From positions 26,869,955 to 26,933,954 of the forward strand of contig OX381704.1 in assembly GCA_947462335.1 (NCBI GenBank): a stretch of 64,000 nucleotides of DNA. Reading direction: 5' to 3'. The notes beneath the pieces are model-generated. The model had not been told where the DNA came from and searched no databases. It was given only the letters and a program-made list of their open reading frames with translations. Source of the stretch: Harmothoe impar (Eukaryota > Annelida > Polychaeta > Phyllodocida > Polynoidae). Every line of letters starts with the position of its first letter. Position 1 is the stretch's first letter. The position numbers were made by a program, and so were the translations under genes. Positions 26,001 through 33,037 of the stretch are shown here, in pieces.

Positions 26001-29000
26001 ACGACGGACACCTGAGAGGCCGGAGAAGCAGGGACAGTTAAAGACAAGGAACTCTTGTTGAATCAAGTTCAGTAGAGATTAAGAAGCCACAAACACTAGG
26101 GGCTGTATGTCCTCTGCTATAATGTCACATTGCAGACGGTACTATCTCGTCATACAGTTCAACTCTATCATTCATTATTGAGAGTGATTGATTGATACAA
26201 CTTTGAGTCAGTGTAAGGGATAGAAGGAATGACAGCTTCACAAAACAGTTAACATCTATATAGGACTGAATTTTACAAACCAGTCTCCTGTGTGACTTCA
26301 TCGCATGCCCGTTTTGCAAGCTGTGCAGATTGATAATTCAGCTGATATACCTGAAATAGGGAAACACCGGTAGGCTTCAGAACAAACGCTAACTAAAATA
26401 AAAGACACTTGGACAAAGTCCACAAGAAACGTTTGCAAGCTTTAGTTGTGAACAATTCGAGTGTTGCTTTGTATTTATGGCATGTAATGTTGTCAATCAA
26501 AATGACATATTTAAGTTGAAAAGAAAGTTTTTTTTTGTTTAGTTATGTAATTTGATGAAATCATAATCCGTGAGGTACTGAAGACGCATATTCAACAGAA
26601 AGTGAGATGCAGCATTCTTTGGTTAAATAAACAGGGCTGATGTATTGATCATGAAATAAATAGACAAAGGTTCTCGAGAATGGTTCACCACCGAGATCCA
26701 AATGATAGATATGTCAATTGGATAATTATTAAGCCGTACAGCCCCATTTTGAAACGGAAAGGTATGGAAAGTATAGACAATAGTGAAAGTCAAAGGCCAC
26801 ACATTAACCAAACAATGGAAGGCAACAATTAAGCCTAATTAGCCCAGTAAAAAAGGACAATACTTTAACATACACTACTTTAATTCCAACAAAAGCCATG
26901 TAAATGTATACATTTTCTTTTTACCCTCGTCAAAAATTCAAAATGGAATAAAAATGAATATCCAGTGTTTTTTATATCAATATTCTGTATGAAAGTGACG
27001 TATCTTACCATATGTTCTAATCCATAGTCGGCCTGCGCTATTTTTGTCCCACTAAAGGTATTTGTCTCCACAAAGTCTGCTCCGGCCAGCAGGTAGTCCT
27101 TGTGTATTTTTACGATAATCTCTGGTTGAGTCAAACTCAGAAGGTCATTATTGCCCTTAACGGGCTTTGGATGGGAGAGAAACTGGGTCCCACGGAAGTG
27201 TTCTTCTTCAAACTTGTGCATTTGTATCATGGTTCCCATGCCACCATCAAAAATCATGATACGTTGCCGTAATGTTTCTTCGATCATTGTGCCTGTAAAT
27301 ACATGTAGAGGAAGAGAAAATCATACCTGTATTTCAATGACAAGAGGAGTGCATTAGGAACAACTCTTAATTACCGCTTGTTCCATGAATAGTACAATTA
27401 ACCATGTAGGTAAGGTTAGTCAACTGTATTATATCTAGGGAGTCACCCTGAAACTAAAAAGGTATCCCCCCCAATGTCTCTACACAGGGCTCGGAAAATT
27501 CCTTAAGAACAGTTAAAAATTAAAAAAAAAAAAAAAATTAAAATGGGAAAAATGTAGGGCTTGTATGCTCAACAACAAATGCTCAATATTTGGTTCAGAA
27601 ATGTTTAAAGATTGATTGTGTGACATACATCACATGTGACCCAGGGCTATGATAAAAGTCCCACCCCAAAGTCCCACTCCAAAGTCCCACCCCAAAGTCC
27701 CACCCCAAAGTCCCACTCCAAAGTCCCACCCCAAAGTCCCACTCCAAAGTCCCACCCCAAAGTCCCACTCCAAAGTCCCACCCCAAAGTCCCACCCCAAA
27801 GTCCCACTCCAAAGTCCCAACCCCTCTACCCCTACCATAGACTGAAACAAGAGCTGTGGTGGAGATGGTTGACAGAGGGTTACTAGTATTTGGGTAAAGG
27901 CCTGCCACTGTGGACCCCTACCCCCACCCCATCCCTACCACACTGTGTCTCTGTGCACCACTATTGGAGTTTCTCTTGGTGCTAAAAGCGTCTCATTTTT
28001 TGATCTCACCTCTTCTTAACCATTGCAGGTATAGGAAGTCTGTGTGAACGTGACTCTTTTAAAGGGTGGATTCAAGGTCACCCTGCTATTCTTTAGCATT
28101 AGTTCACAGAGAGGTGTAGTTTGATGTCAAATTGACCCTTTTTCTCCCATCTTTTTCACTAGGAAAGATTATTTTTTTCAAATCTTTGGATAAAGGGGTA
28201 GACAGACATAGGTTGTAAGTTAGTTGCAGTGCTATTCTTTATTCAAAATATGCAATAGGACATTTATACAGTTGCATCAAAGATGGACTGTAAAGCTACT
28301 CATTTTCGTCAGAACCGTCTCCCTAAAACCCAGGTTCCCTGGGTCAATAAACCTTCCTTTGTTTGCCCAAAAGAGGGTGTATTCGATCAAGAATCAATAA
28401 AACCGGTTCTGCTTCAAGTGTGAACACATTTATTCAATGTAGCCTGTTTATAACAGCTAAGACACATGTGATTCGCGAGTGATTTAAAATTTCGCTGGGT
28501 GCGGTTATCATCACTGATAGGACACACCCTGACTGGTGCTTTGTCCCTGGGTAACAATCACTTCCAGGGACACACTAGTACCCAGCCTATCAGCTCTTAT
28601 CAGTGTTGGCCGCCGCAACCAGCTCCAGTCCCGACTAGGCCCTATACTGGAGAAGTAGGGTTCGAACTAGGTTCGGGACTGTAGTCCTAACCAGGTTCAA
28701 AGCGCATTAACCTAATCTGAATCAGGATCCATGAGTGGCTCTAGTCTAGCTTCGGCCCAACTACCGTAGGAACGTTAGAGCAACACAAGAAGCATGTACG
28801 AATGTCTATCCTCTAGACTATGGCTAGTCCTGTATGCATCCACGTAGGGTAGTGATGGAGCATACCACGTATAGGGATGAGACACGAGGGGGGAACGTGA
28901 GGGCGTCTACCGCAAGCTGGGCTTGTCCTGAGACCATGACTGCCTGTTGTGGGCCACCTTCAATATATAAACTTATAATGGGGTAGGTGACTGGTAGTGA

Positions 29001-30392
29001 CTCCCAGGCACTAGTTACTTACAGCAGTCCACTACAAGGCACCACCCTCTAAGAGTGTTCCAGGCTGGGACTTGATACCTGGCACCCAGAGTGTCTTTGG
29101 TGACCAGGACACTGGGAAAAGGAGAGGTCCAGTTGGAGTGCGGAGTGTGCACATTTTTTTACACCTCAAGGAGTTGAAATGTTTTACACCCCCCCCCCCT
29201 GCCATGGTTCAAAAATCGGTGGCGCGTGCTCTTTGAGGCATAGGTAACGCGCTGGCATTTTTGCCCCGCCCCATCCCAATTCCAAGAGAGATCGAAAAGT
29301 TTGGCTGTGGGAACACGGACCAAAGAGTCTAACATGTGCGCAAGTCATTGGCCTCTACGAAACCCACAGGCGCAATGAAAGTGACAGGGTGTTTGCGTCC
29401 GTATCAGGATCTGTCGTTTCCGGGCGGTGGCTCACTGCTGGCCTGTCTCGGTCACTACGTCGACGAGGCAGAGCAAGAGTGTACAGGTTGGGACCCGAAA
29501 GATAGTGAACTATGCCTGAGTAGAACGAAGTCAGGGGAAACCCTGATGGAAGTCTGTAGCGATTCTGACGTGCAAATCGATCATCAAACTTGGGTATAGG
29601 GGCGAAAGACTAATCGAACCATCTATGATCTTGTAGCTGAGAAGTCTGACTCGCTTAATTGGAGTCGGACCACGAATGTGAGCGCCACTTTTGGTAAGCA
29701 GAACTGGCATATAAATTTTCGACCCCTCTTGAGGGGGGGGGGGCAAAAAAATTAGGCCCCTTTTTAACAAAAAAAGGACACGCGTTAGGGAGTGCTCATT
29801 TTCTAACAACAGGGGGGGGACGGTGAGATTTTGTGCGGAGCGCATGGAATTTTTTTCACCCCCCCCCTGAGGGATCGAAATGTTTTACCCCCCCCCCAAA
29901 TCCACCAAGCCCCCCCCCCCATGTTGTTAAAAAATGAGCACTCCCTTACTATGGTTCAAAGTGGTGGGGGGAGGGGCAAAAAAAAATTCGGCGAGGCGAC
30001 AGGGGGGGGGGCATGAATTATTCCACGAGGGGGGGGGGGGAGCGTAGTCTCAAGGGGGGTGCGTAACATTTTTTCGCACTTCCGCGCGAAATCTCAGCCC
30101 CCCCCCCCCCCCTGTTGTTAAATAACTCCAGTCTATAGTAGTAGGGGGTATCCAAACCAGTCCATATAGCTAAGTCCCTAGTCAGCAGTAAGACGTCGCG
30201 CGGAAAATTCCCAAGTCCGCGGGACGCGCTCACCCGAAGCTTTTGCGCTCCTGCAATGCATCTCAACGCTGAACCAGCTGAGTGAAGAAAGCACAGAAAA
30301 CATCTTCAAGAACCAAAACACGACGAATGAATTAGTGCAAACTCACCTGCATCAGCACAAACGCTGGTGTCATTCTCCGTAGTGTTTGTCAT
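6844..30392 (-). CDS. MTR: MTR, cobalamin-dependent methionine synthase, complete
   Basis: 5-methyltetrahydrofolate-homocysteine methyltransferase: it transfers a methyl group from methyl-THF through cobalamin to homocysteine in the cytosol, giving methionine and THF. Thirty coding exons were joined by eye. Their lengths sum to 3762 bp, exactly 1253 codons plus stop; human MTR has 1265 residues. The start ATG is 30392-30390 and the stop TAA is 6846-6844. Introns are GT-AG except one GC donor. All four modules are present in order (homocysteine, folate, cobalamin, activation) and are described in the next entries. The largest intron (14664-21042) carries a DIRS element in the same orientation. 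The start is head to head with STX5. I see no frameshift or stop in any exon, so the gene looks functional despite the insertions. Confidence 0.97.
8041..8290. repeat. Direct and inverted copies of a ~40-bp AT-rich unit in an MTR intron
   Basis: AAGCTGCTAACAGATATAAT-like units recur near 8081, 8125, 8166 and (partial) 8257. Between 8166 and 8216 there is a perfect inverted repeat with 24-bp arms and a 3-bp centre (GAC). The stretch lies in the intron between exons 26 and 27. Confidence 0.9.
10503..12312 (-). CDS. MTR: MTR exons 16-21: cobalamin-binding domain
   Basis: Exons are 12214-12312, 11605-11763, 11298-11401, 11109-11176, 10818-10938 and 10503-10584, covering residues 679-889. Exon 17 encodes the helical cap ([14 protein letters not shown]). 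Exon 18 carries [10 protein letters not shown], the DxHxxG loop whose His (residue 782 here) is the lower axial ligand of cobalamin. Exons 19-20 supply DLGVMTP and SGLITPSL, then LIGGATTSK, completing the B12-binding Rossmann fold. The last junction splits the Lys codon (AA/A), which fixes the splice sites. Confidence 0.95.
11067..11096. repeat. (CA)15 microsatellite
   Basis: This is an uninterrupted run of fifteen CA dinucleotides in the MTR intron between exons 19 and 20, twelve bases from exon 19. Confidence 0.97.
12664..21235 (-). CDS. MTR: MTR exons 9-15: folate (pterin)-binding domain
   Basis: Exons are 21043-21235, 14523-14663, 14130-14315, 13795-13974, 13472-13588, 13066-13206 and 12664-12753, covering residues 329-678. 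[14 protein letters not shown] in exon 9, the LDINMDEGM run in exon 10, and FDPNILT and [10 protein letters not shown] in exons 12-13 are pterin-barrel hallmarks. Exons 9 and 10 join as NYE/EAL across the DIRS-bearing intron, so the insertion does not disturb the frame. Exon 15 ends at a GCAAGT donor (12663-12658), a GC-AG intron. Reading GT elsewhere would break the conserved EYALVK/GI junction. Confidence 0.95.
14731..14858. repeat. DIRS left inverted terminal repeat
   Basis: The terminus (ATAAATAGTTATCCG...) is complementary to 15000-15096 over about 95 bp. Its inner ~30 bp (GGGAGATAACACG to GCAGTACT) is the inverted counterpart of the right end. Confidence 0.9.
14995..15160. repeat. DIRS internal complementary region
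   Basis: The first part (15000-15096) is the reverse complement of the left terminus. The second part (15094-15150) is the reverse complement of the right terminus. They meet at ATTTATTCCG. In the DIRS model this region templates completion and circularisation of the cDNA. Confidence 0.9.
15835..16938 (-). CDS. DIRS ORF3, tyrosine recombinase
   Basis: The open frame has about 367 codons. The catalytic set is readable: Arg200 in SGQRGQA, His311 and Arg314 in LHSTRG, His334 in RHGSW and nucleophile Tyr347 in RFYNKP. The N-terminal part resembles the SAM-like core-binding domain of phage-type integrases. It would integrate the circular DNA without a target duplication. No ATG occurs before about residue 151, and the frame starts inside ORF2, so it is not independently initiated by a standard start. 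The catalytic residues are all intact. Confidence 0.93.
   Translation of the reverse strand: MVLSAESARGQTDENLTKERKSKESGKRGQIPGKVRTDHFRNIRQKLVLDGCDKKTAKFLLKSWRPATKKTYSNYLDKWLLFCEFYGVETWKPTTFQVCRFLRLLSELNLSSGSVNAARSALSVLLPVLDNGLTVGKNYWVCRAVKTAYFMNPPVPRYRGFWDVTPVFRLFEAWGDNSGLSLKQLSQKLVTLFLLTSGQRGQATLALDLRHLIWSDQGEAVFTLTKPMKTAKVGDPLPVITIKPYIMKRYVCVVDVLREYLRRTAPLRQQETRLFISFRRPYRYVTRDTISRWVLQVLAEAGIDTEVYKLHSTRGASTSAGASLGLSADVLMRHGSWKAQESMARFYNKPIDRPTVTVREVIRDELA
16797..18704 (-). CDS. DIRS ORF2, reverse transcriptase / RNase H
   Basis: The open frame has about 635 codons. RT motifs are visible: SIDLKDAFY (about 148-156), LPNGLACAP (about 182-190) and the catalytic YIDD (214-217). RNase H carboxylates are visible at TDAS (Asp379), LELKA (Glu410), TDN (Asp434) and EADTASR (Asp485). 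The C-terminal DLFATRANN...AYAFPPF block is the conserved tail of DIRS ORF2, where a DNA adenine methylase-like domain is often annotated; that assignment is tentative here. The frame begins right at the end of ORF1 with GTG and has no ATG until residue 130, inside the RT domain. Expression must therefore depend on ORF1 readthrough, frameshifting or splicing. It overlaps the recombinase ORF by 142 bp. Confidence 0.93.
   Translation of the reverse strand: MSSFESELIQSIVHTPDIFYAGQVKNYLPEWGEVTSDSWILNAVEGVSIPFIITPIQLAVPYPYKLGKEERLAVDEEVLKYLRKGIVEPVEHEPGEWISNVFVRPKPDGFRVILDLTQLNKCVEYEHFKMFSLETAIDMVQGGEYMGSIDLKDAFYSFLITPQHRKYLKFRWKDKLYQFRVLPNGLACAPRIFTKLLTPVFAKAREAGCHCFPYIDDSFIIAETEDQCKRSIVLLVEALDRLGLVVHPLKSVFTPTTTVRFLGFEIDSVNMWVTLPRDKVHNMQKLIQTVLEGPTTIRQVASLIGMMIAYSKGIDYGTAHLKGLERCKNLALVFSQGNFECEMTLSKEALRDIHWWSEHILDSVRLIRGDTPDLLLFTDASLQGWGAYCEKATIGGRWLGDDLSHINVLELKAIYFALLSLVKEEGVLIHVKTDNTTAMAYVNKQGGVRSPRCQYIATLIWGWAENTNNWIKASHIPGILNVEADTASRLFNDNIEWELAPRIFGKICIRWGEPEVDLFATRANNKCEAYCSRYPDPTSTWVDAFSIPWTGLNAYAFPPFRLILRVIRKALQDGVRRLVLVTPDWASRPWFSLLSQHAVRQMRISPKRGNLKNPGREDRFLEKSGLIISEIFVRS
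18710..20332 (-). CDS. DIRS ORF1, gag-like protein, broken by one in-frame stop
   Basis: The likely start is ATG 20332-20330, followed by 29 codons and an in-frame TGA at 20245-20243. The same frame is then open for over 500 codons to the TAG at 18712-18710. Beyond the stop the first methionine is only in mid-protein, so the stop probably interrupts a once-continuous ORF. TGA could be a decayed CGA (CpG loss); this is inference. The N-terminal part is an Arg-Ser rich segment with a long serine run. The middle is helical and charged. The C-terminus is rich in Arg, Gly and Asn with RGRG motifs, suiting RNA binding. It would package the element RNA. I recognise no other domain. Confidence 0.8.
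20588..20670. repeat. DIRS right inverted terminal repeat
   Basis: This runs from about CTGTACTGCCGG to GATTCGGAAT. The outer ~55 bp are complementary to 15094-15150 and the inner part pairs with the left terminus. The sequence after 20670 is ordinary MTR intron. Confidence 0.88.
20743..20925 (-). repeat. Short interspersed repeat, family A, copy 1
   Basis: The sequence from CAGCAGCTTCGCTG back to the GATATTGATATGG side matches copies at 33480-33665 and 59370-59540 in opposite orientation. Shared landmarks are GGCGATTTTGTTGGGTCC and GCCATGTTGT. It lies next to the DIRS right end in the MTR intron. It has no coding capacity and could be a SINE or a MITE, as its ends are not resolved. Confidence 0.75.
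21378..30392 (-). CDS. MTR: MTR exons 1-8: homocysteine-binding domain
   Basis: Exons are 30347-30392, 27009-27292, 26281-26350, 25919-26011, 25401-25507, 25015-25169, 24554-24654 and 21378-21507, covering residues 1-329. Exon 2 holds [10 protein letters not shown] and ETNTFSGT, typical of the (beta/alpha)8 homocysteine methyltransferase barrel. The three zinc-ligand cysteines are visible: Cys257 in GLNCALG (exon 7) and Cys320-Cys321 in GGCCGT (exon 8). Exon 3 uses a weak donor (GTTTGT). Intron 1 (27293-30346) is a repeat dump holding a TIR element with a minisatellite, a 28S rRNA fragment and C-tract repeats. Confidence 0.95.
21561..23358 (+). mobile_element. Satellite-carrying TIR element, copy 1 (MTR intron)
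   Basis: The same sequence recurs at 47222-49243. It contains terminal inverted motifs ACTGGACATCGA (21617-21628) and TCGATGTCCAGT (23340-23351). Similarity between copies starts about 56 bp outside the left motif (ATACAGCAGTCC) and ends a few bases after the right one, so the true ends are uncertain. The middle is a tandem array of ~132-bp units. The right third holds unique sequence shared by both copies. No transposase is encoded, so it is non-autonomous. Confidence 0.85.
21850..22760 (+). repeat. ~132-bp tandem satellite inside the element
   Basis: Units begin near AACAGTTGGCACCCCATA and recur near 21854, 22107, 22240, 22337, 22473, 22606 and 22738 with individual deletions. Each contains AATGCCACAATGCTT and TTGTAGTTGCATTAAT segments. 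Confidence 0.88.
23395..23565. repeat. Relic of a GGGTTATACGCG repeat
   Basis: GGGTTATACGCGAGG followed by GGAATTTACGG resembles one end of the element at 42049-42456. Only one end is recognisable. Confidence 0.5.
27637..28346 (+). mobile_element. TIR element family B, copy 1 (MTR intron 1)
   Basis: It is bounded by TGACCCAGGG and CCCTGGGTCA. The interior segment GTCTCA...CCATTGCAGGTATAGG...GGATTCAAGGTCAC is shared with 62413-63312. No ORF is present. The left part has been invaded or expanded by a 13-bp minisatellite. Confidence 0.7.
27655..27818 (+). repeat. 13-bp minisatellite, about 12 units
   Basis: The unit is AAAGTCCCACCCC, with one position alternating C or T along the array. Because 13 is not a multiple of three and no unit contains a stop, all frames stay open. 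The short WDFGVGL-type frames are therefore artefacts. Confidence 0.95.
28486..28643 (+). repeat. Dispersed repeat family C, copy 1
   Basis: This stretch of about 158 bp (AATTTCGCTGGGTGCGG to AGGCCCTA) matches the reverse complement of 50922-51079, including TACCCAGCCTATCAGC. One copy is in MTR intron 1 and the other in a PPP2R3C intron. No terminal repeats were seen. Confidence 0.8.
29130..29215. repeat. C-tract interspersed repeat D, copy 1
   Basis: It has ACATTTTTTTACACC, then GAAATGTTTTACACC and a C10 run. The same layout recurs at 29715-30115, 52780-53085, 55258-55315 and 55866-56115. Confidence 0.7.
29312..29640 (+). pseudogene. Degraded 28S rRNA fragment (D3 region)
   Basis: The stretch reads as large-subunit rRNA. 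ACACGGACC and AGTCTAACATGTGCG come first, then GGCGCAATGAAAGTGA, ACCCGAAAGATAGTGAAC and TATGCCTGAGTAG. TAGCGATTCTGACGTGCAAA and TATAGGGGCGAAAGAC follow, with AATCGAACCATCTA last. This is the D3 area between the universal flanks. The fragment is short, carries substitutions in stems, and has a small insertion before GTAGCTG at the end. It sits in MTR intron 1, antisense to MTR. It is a dispersed rDNA piece, not a functional gene. Confidence 0.9.
29715..30115. repeat. C-tract interspersed repeats D, cluster in MTR intron 1
   Basis: Several C or G runs of 8-14 bases alternate with GTTGTTAAAAAATGAGCACTC and AATTTTTTTC modules in both orientations. The pieces look like nested or inverted fragments of one family. 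The stretch is noncoding. Confidence 0.8.
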
Positions 30393-30724
30393 GATGCTGA
30401 CTGATCTAAATCCAGTTCAGAAATTAGTGACTGTAATGGATATTGCAGATAAATAGCCTTATATTGAGGAGCTCAGCTGCAGCCCGCCTTCTCTCAATGA
30501 GATCAACACGCGAAATGACGATCGGTGAGCAACAGCGGAAGTTCTCACTGAGCATGTGCGCGTGACGTCATCCGTACGTGGCCAAGGCACGGCGAAGTTG
30601 TTCTTGTTCTGTGTTTTGTTGAATTTTGTTTGTGGTTTTCTCGAGGTATCGATCCCAGAAACATTTCATACGGAAGGATTGAACTAACAGGCATATTGAA
30701 GAGCCTTTTCTACCACAGGGAATA
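30393..30724. promoter_or_regulatory. Two-way promoter between MTR and STX5
   Basis: The MTR start codon is at 30392 on -. The probable noncoding first exon of STX5 ends at the GTAAGT donor at 30725 on +. Within this short interval lie a perfect CRE-type palindrome TGACGTCA (30563-30570), an ETS-like GCGGAAGT (30535-30542) and an NRF1-like GCATGTGCGC just before the CRE. There is no clear TATA box. The motifs suit a CpG-type housekeeping promoter. Exact transcription starts cannot be read from sequence. Confidence 0.65.
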
Positions 30725-31244
30725 GTAAGTACTGGCATAATTGTTCATATTCGGTTGATAGTGCCAGCCGGTTGGCCGCGACGAGTTCCTGACTGTTCAC
30801 TGTGATGGTACTCTCTCACTCCACTCTCAGTCAGTGTCTGACTCAGCTGAGGTGTGTCATGTAATCGTATGAACACTGACACTGACAGTAATAATCGAAA
30901 TCGTTATACTATATCAACAGTTACAATGTCTAGTCCTACTAGGTACTAACTTTGTCTTTGGCACGGAATGGTCTAGAGGTTTTCATTTGTTTACATTTCT
31001 TGAAGAGACCAGCGACAATGACCTGAGCCTGAGGGAATCACAGTGTGAGTCTCATTGTTTTGAGAGTGACAGATTGCCCCTCCCTCACACCACTCAATCT
31101 CAGTAAACCCCTCCGGCCTCCCCTTCCCGTGTTCAGTTTTCAACCATCAATCAGAGAATGCCAACGTGCCAATGCCAATGGCAATGGCAATGCCACCCAT
31201 TGCCAGGGCGTGAAGGGCGTAGAAGATATTAGGGAGGGTTCATT

Positions 31245-31390
31245 ATTTATGGCGGGGGGGGGGGGGGGGGGTGAGCGCTTGGCAAATCGAATATGTCAAA
31301 AATAATTGGCCCCCCCCCCCTCGGAATAGGTTGAAAAAAAAAGCCCCCCCCCCCTCGGAATAGGTTGAAAAAAAAGCGCCCCCTCCTCAC
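31245..31390. repeat. G/C-tract repeat with a duplicated unit
   Basis: A G18 run is followed by two tandem copies of a ~35-bp unit CCCCCCCTCGGAATAGG plus TTGAAAAAAA. It lies in STX5 intron 1. Confidence 0.75.
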
Positions 31391-31894
31391 CCTGGATCGT
31401 TTTCAACTTTATTACAAAAACGATGTTGGTGTCTACTAATTGTATGTGGCATTTACTCCTGCCAGTCCTGGGCACTTTTTTACCTTCAATTTACTACCTT
31501 GCAACAAATACATCCATTCGTAAGGTGTTTTAGTGTAAATGTCTCATGATACTCGCTGGTAAGTGATAATAGTCAAACCTCAGACACTTGACTTACATAC
31601 CGTTGAGTTTAAGGGCCCAAGTGCTTAGAAATTGGAAGCCCCCATACCCTCAGTGCTTACATGAGGCCGGCACTTTTTTGAAGACTGACAAAACGGTGGG
31701 CTATTCTGAGTGTCAAAAGTGATGCAGTGAGAAATTTGCTGGGAGTTTGAGGAAAATTTTTGAAAATTTTGAAAATATTCACATAATGTGGTAAAATATA
31801 AGTCTGAAGGGGTTGTGGATGGGTATATGAGGGGTTAATTATAAATCATATCATATCGACTTCATTGGAAGGGTATGTGGTCGTATAGCTATGC

Positions 31895-32300
31895 ATAGGG
31901 GCCATCCATTAATTACGTACGCACATTTTTGCCCAAAATCGACCCCCCACCCCCCCTGTTGCATCATGTACGCATTGGGGCTACCCCCCCCCCCATGCGT
32001 ACATACTCATTTCACTTTGCCCCCCCCCCCAAATAAAGCGTCTTTTATGGGGGGGTGGGGTTGGAGGATTTACCAAGTTGCAGTACTATAGCAACTTCCG
32101 ACTCCCCACCAGCAATAAGCCTAAAGTAACATAGACCCACCCCATGACATTGGAAAATACCCTCACCCCCCCCCCCCCCCCGGGCCCCTACAAAAAGAAG
32201 CAACCTAGACCCCCCATGATGTTGAGAAATACCCCCACCCGTGCCCCTGCAAAAGAAAAAATTGCACCCTATAATGCCATGTGCATACACCCACCTTTAA
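31895..32300. repeat. TACGCA / C-tract repeat E, copies in STX5 intron 1
   Basis: It has GGGGCCATCCATTAATTACG, GTACGCAT words and long C runs. Related blocks are at 32655-32795 and 62590-62730. It has no coding content. Confidence 0.65.
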
Positions 32301-32469
32301 AGAGCAGCAAATTCTCACAACATATAAATCAGGATAAAGAAAATGTACTTTCCCCCTAAGTAAGGGAACATTTCATCTTGAAATCGATATCTGTGGCATA
32401 TAGCTGGACCGATGTCCACATAAATGTCTCTCTTGACATGTGAAAAGTGTATGTACGGGTTGGTAGTGG

Positions 32470-32523
32470 GGCGGGGGGGGGGGGGGGGGAGGGGGGGGGG
32501 GAGGGGGGGGGGGAGGGGGGGGG
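32470..32523 (+). repeat. Interrupted poly-G tract (G-quadruplex capable)
   Basis: G runs of 8-16 bases are separated by single A residues over about 54 bp. It lies in STX5 intron 1 on the coding strand, 460 bp before the acceptor. Confidence 0.9.
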
Positions 32524-32654
32524 TGATCAAGCTCACGAAATTCAGGTGATGGGTGTAACTAACCTTTTAGAGTTTTCTCAAAGAACATTTTCAAATTGTG
32601 GCTGGCTATTTGGACCTAAAAATGTACCAATTTTAGTCTCAATTGACCAGAAAA

Positions 32655-32795
32655 TCGCTCCTATGCGTACACAATGCGTATGCCAAAATGGGGCCTGGAC
32701 CCCCCCACCCCCCCTGTACGCATCTGTACGCATTTGGCCTGACCCCCCCACCCACCCTTGATGCGTATGTAATTAGTGGACGGCCCCATATGACG
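32655..32795. repeat. TACGCA / C-tract repeat E, copy 2
   Basis: TATGCGTACACAATGCG, a C-rich centre, TCTGTACGCATTTGGCCTGA and CGTATGTAATTA closely match 62605-62725. Confidence 0.8.
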
Positions 32796-33037
32796 GACTG
32801 GTCAGCCTTGATTCGAAGCTACAGCTCCTTGTCTGGCGCCGACTAGTGTATTATAAACATATGTATGATTACATACCCTTTAATACAGTGCATATACATG
32901 CAGTCTTATCTATTACATATTGTTTGTCTGTAGATTATTCATTTTTCTATTTTAGTTCTTTTTACCTATGGTCTGCTATTGTTTCAGATTAAAGGCACGT
33001 CCAAGATTTGTCGAAGAAATGTACCAGAATCATTCCA

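Noticed and set aside
27595..27908. WDFGVGL repeat proteins on both strands
   Set aside because: They are products of the 13-bp minisatellite, which keeps every frame open.
28640..28690. tRNA-like B box (GGTTCGAACTAGG)
   Set aside because: No A box or cloverleaf can be drawn at the right distance. It borders a dispersed repeat.
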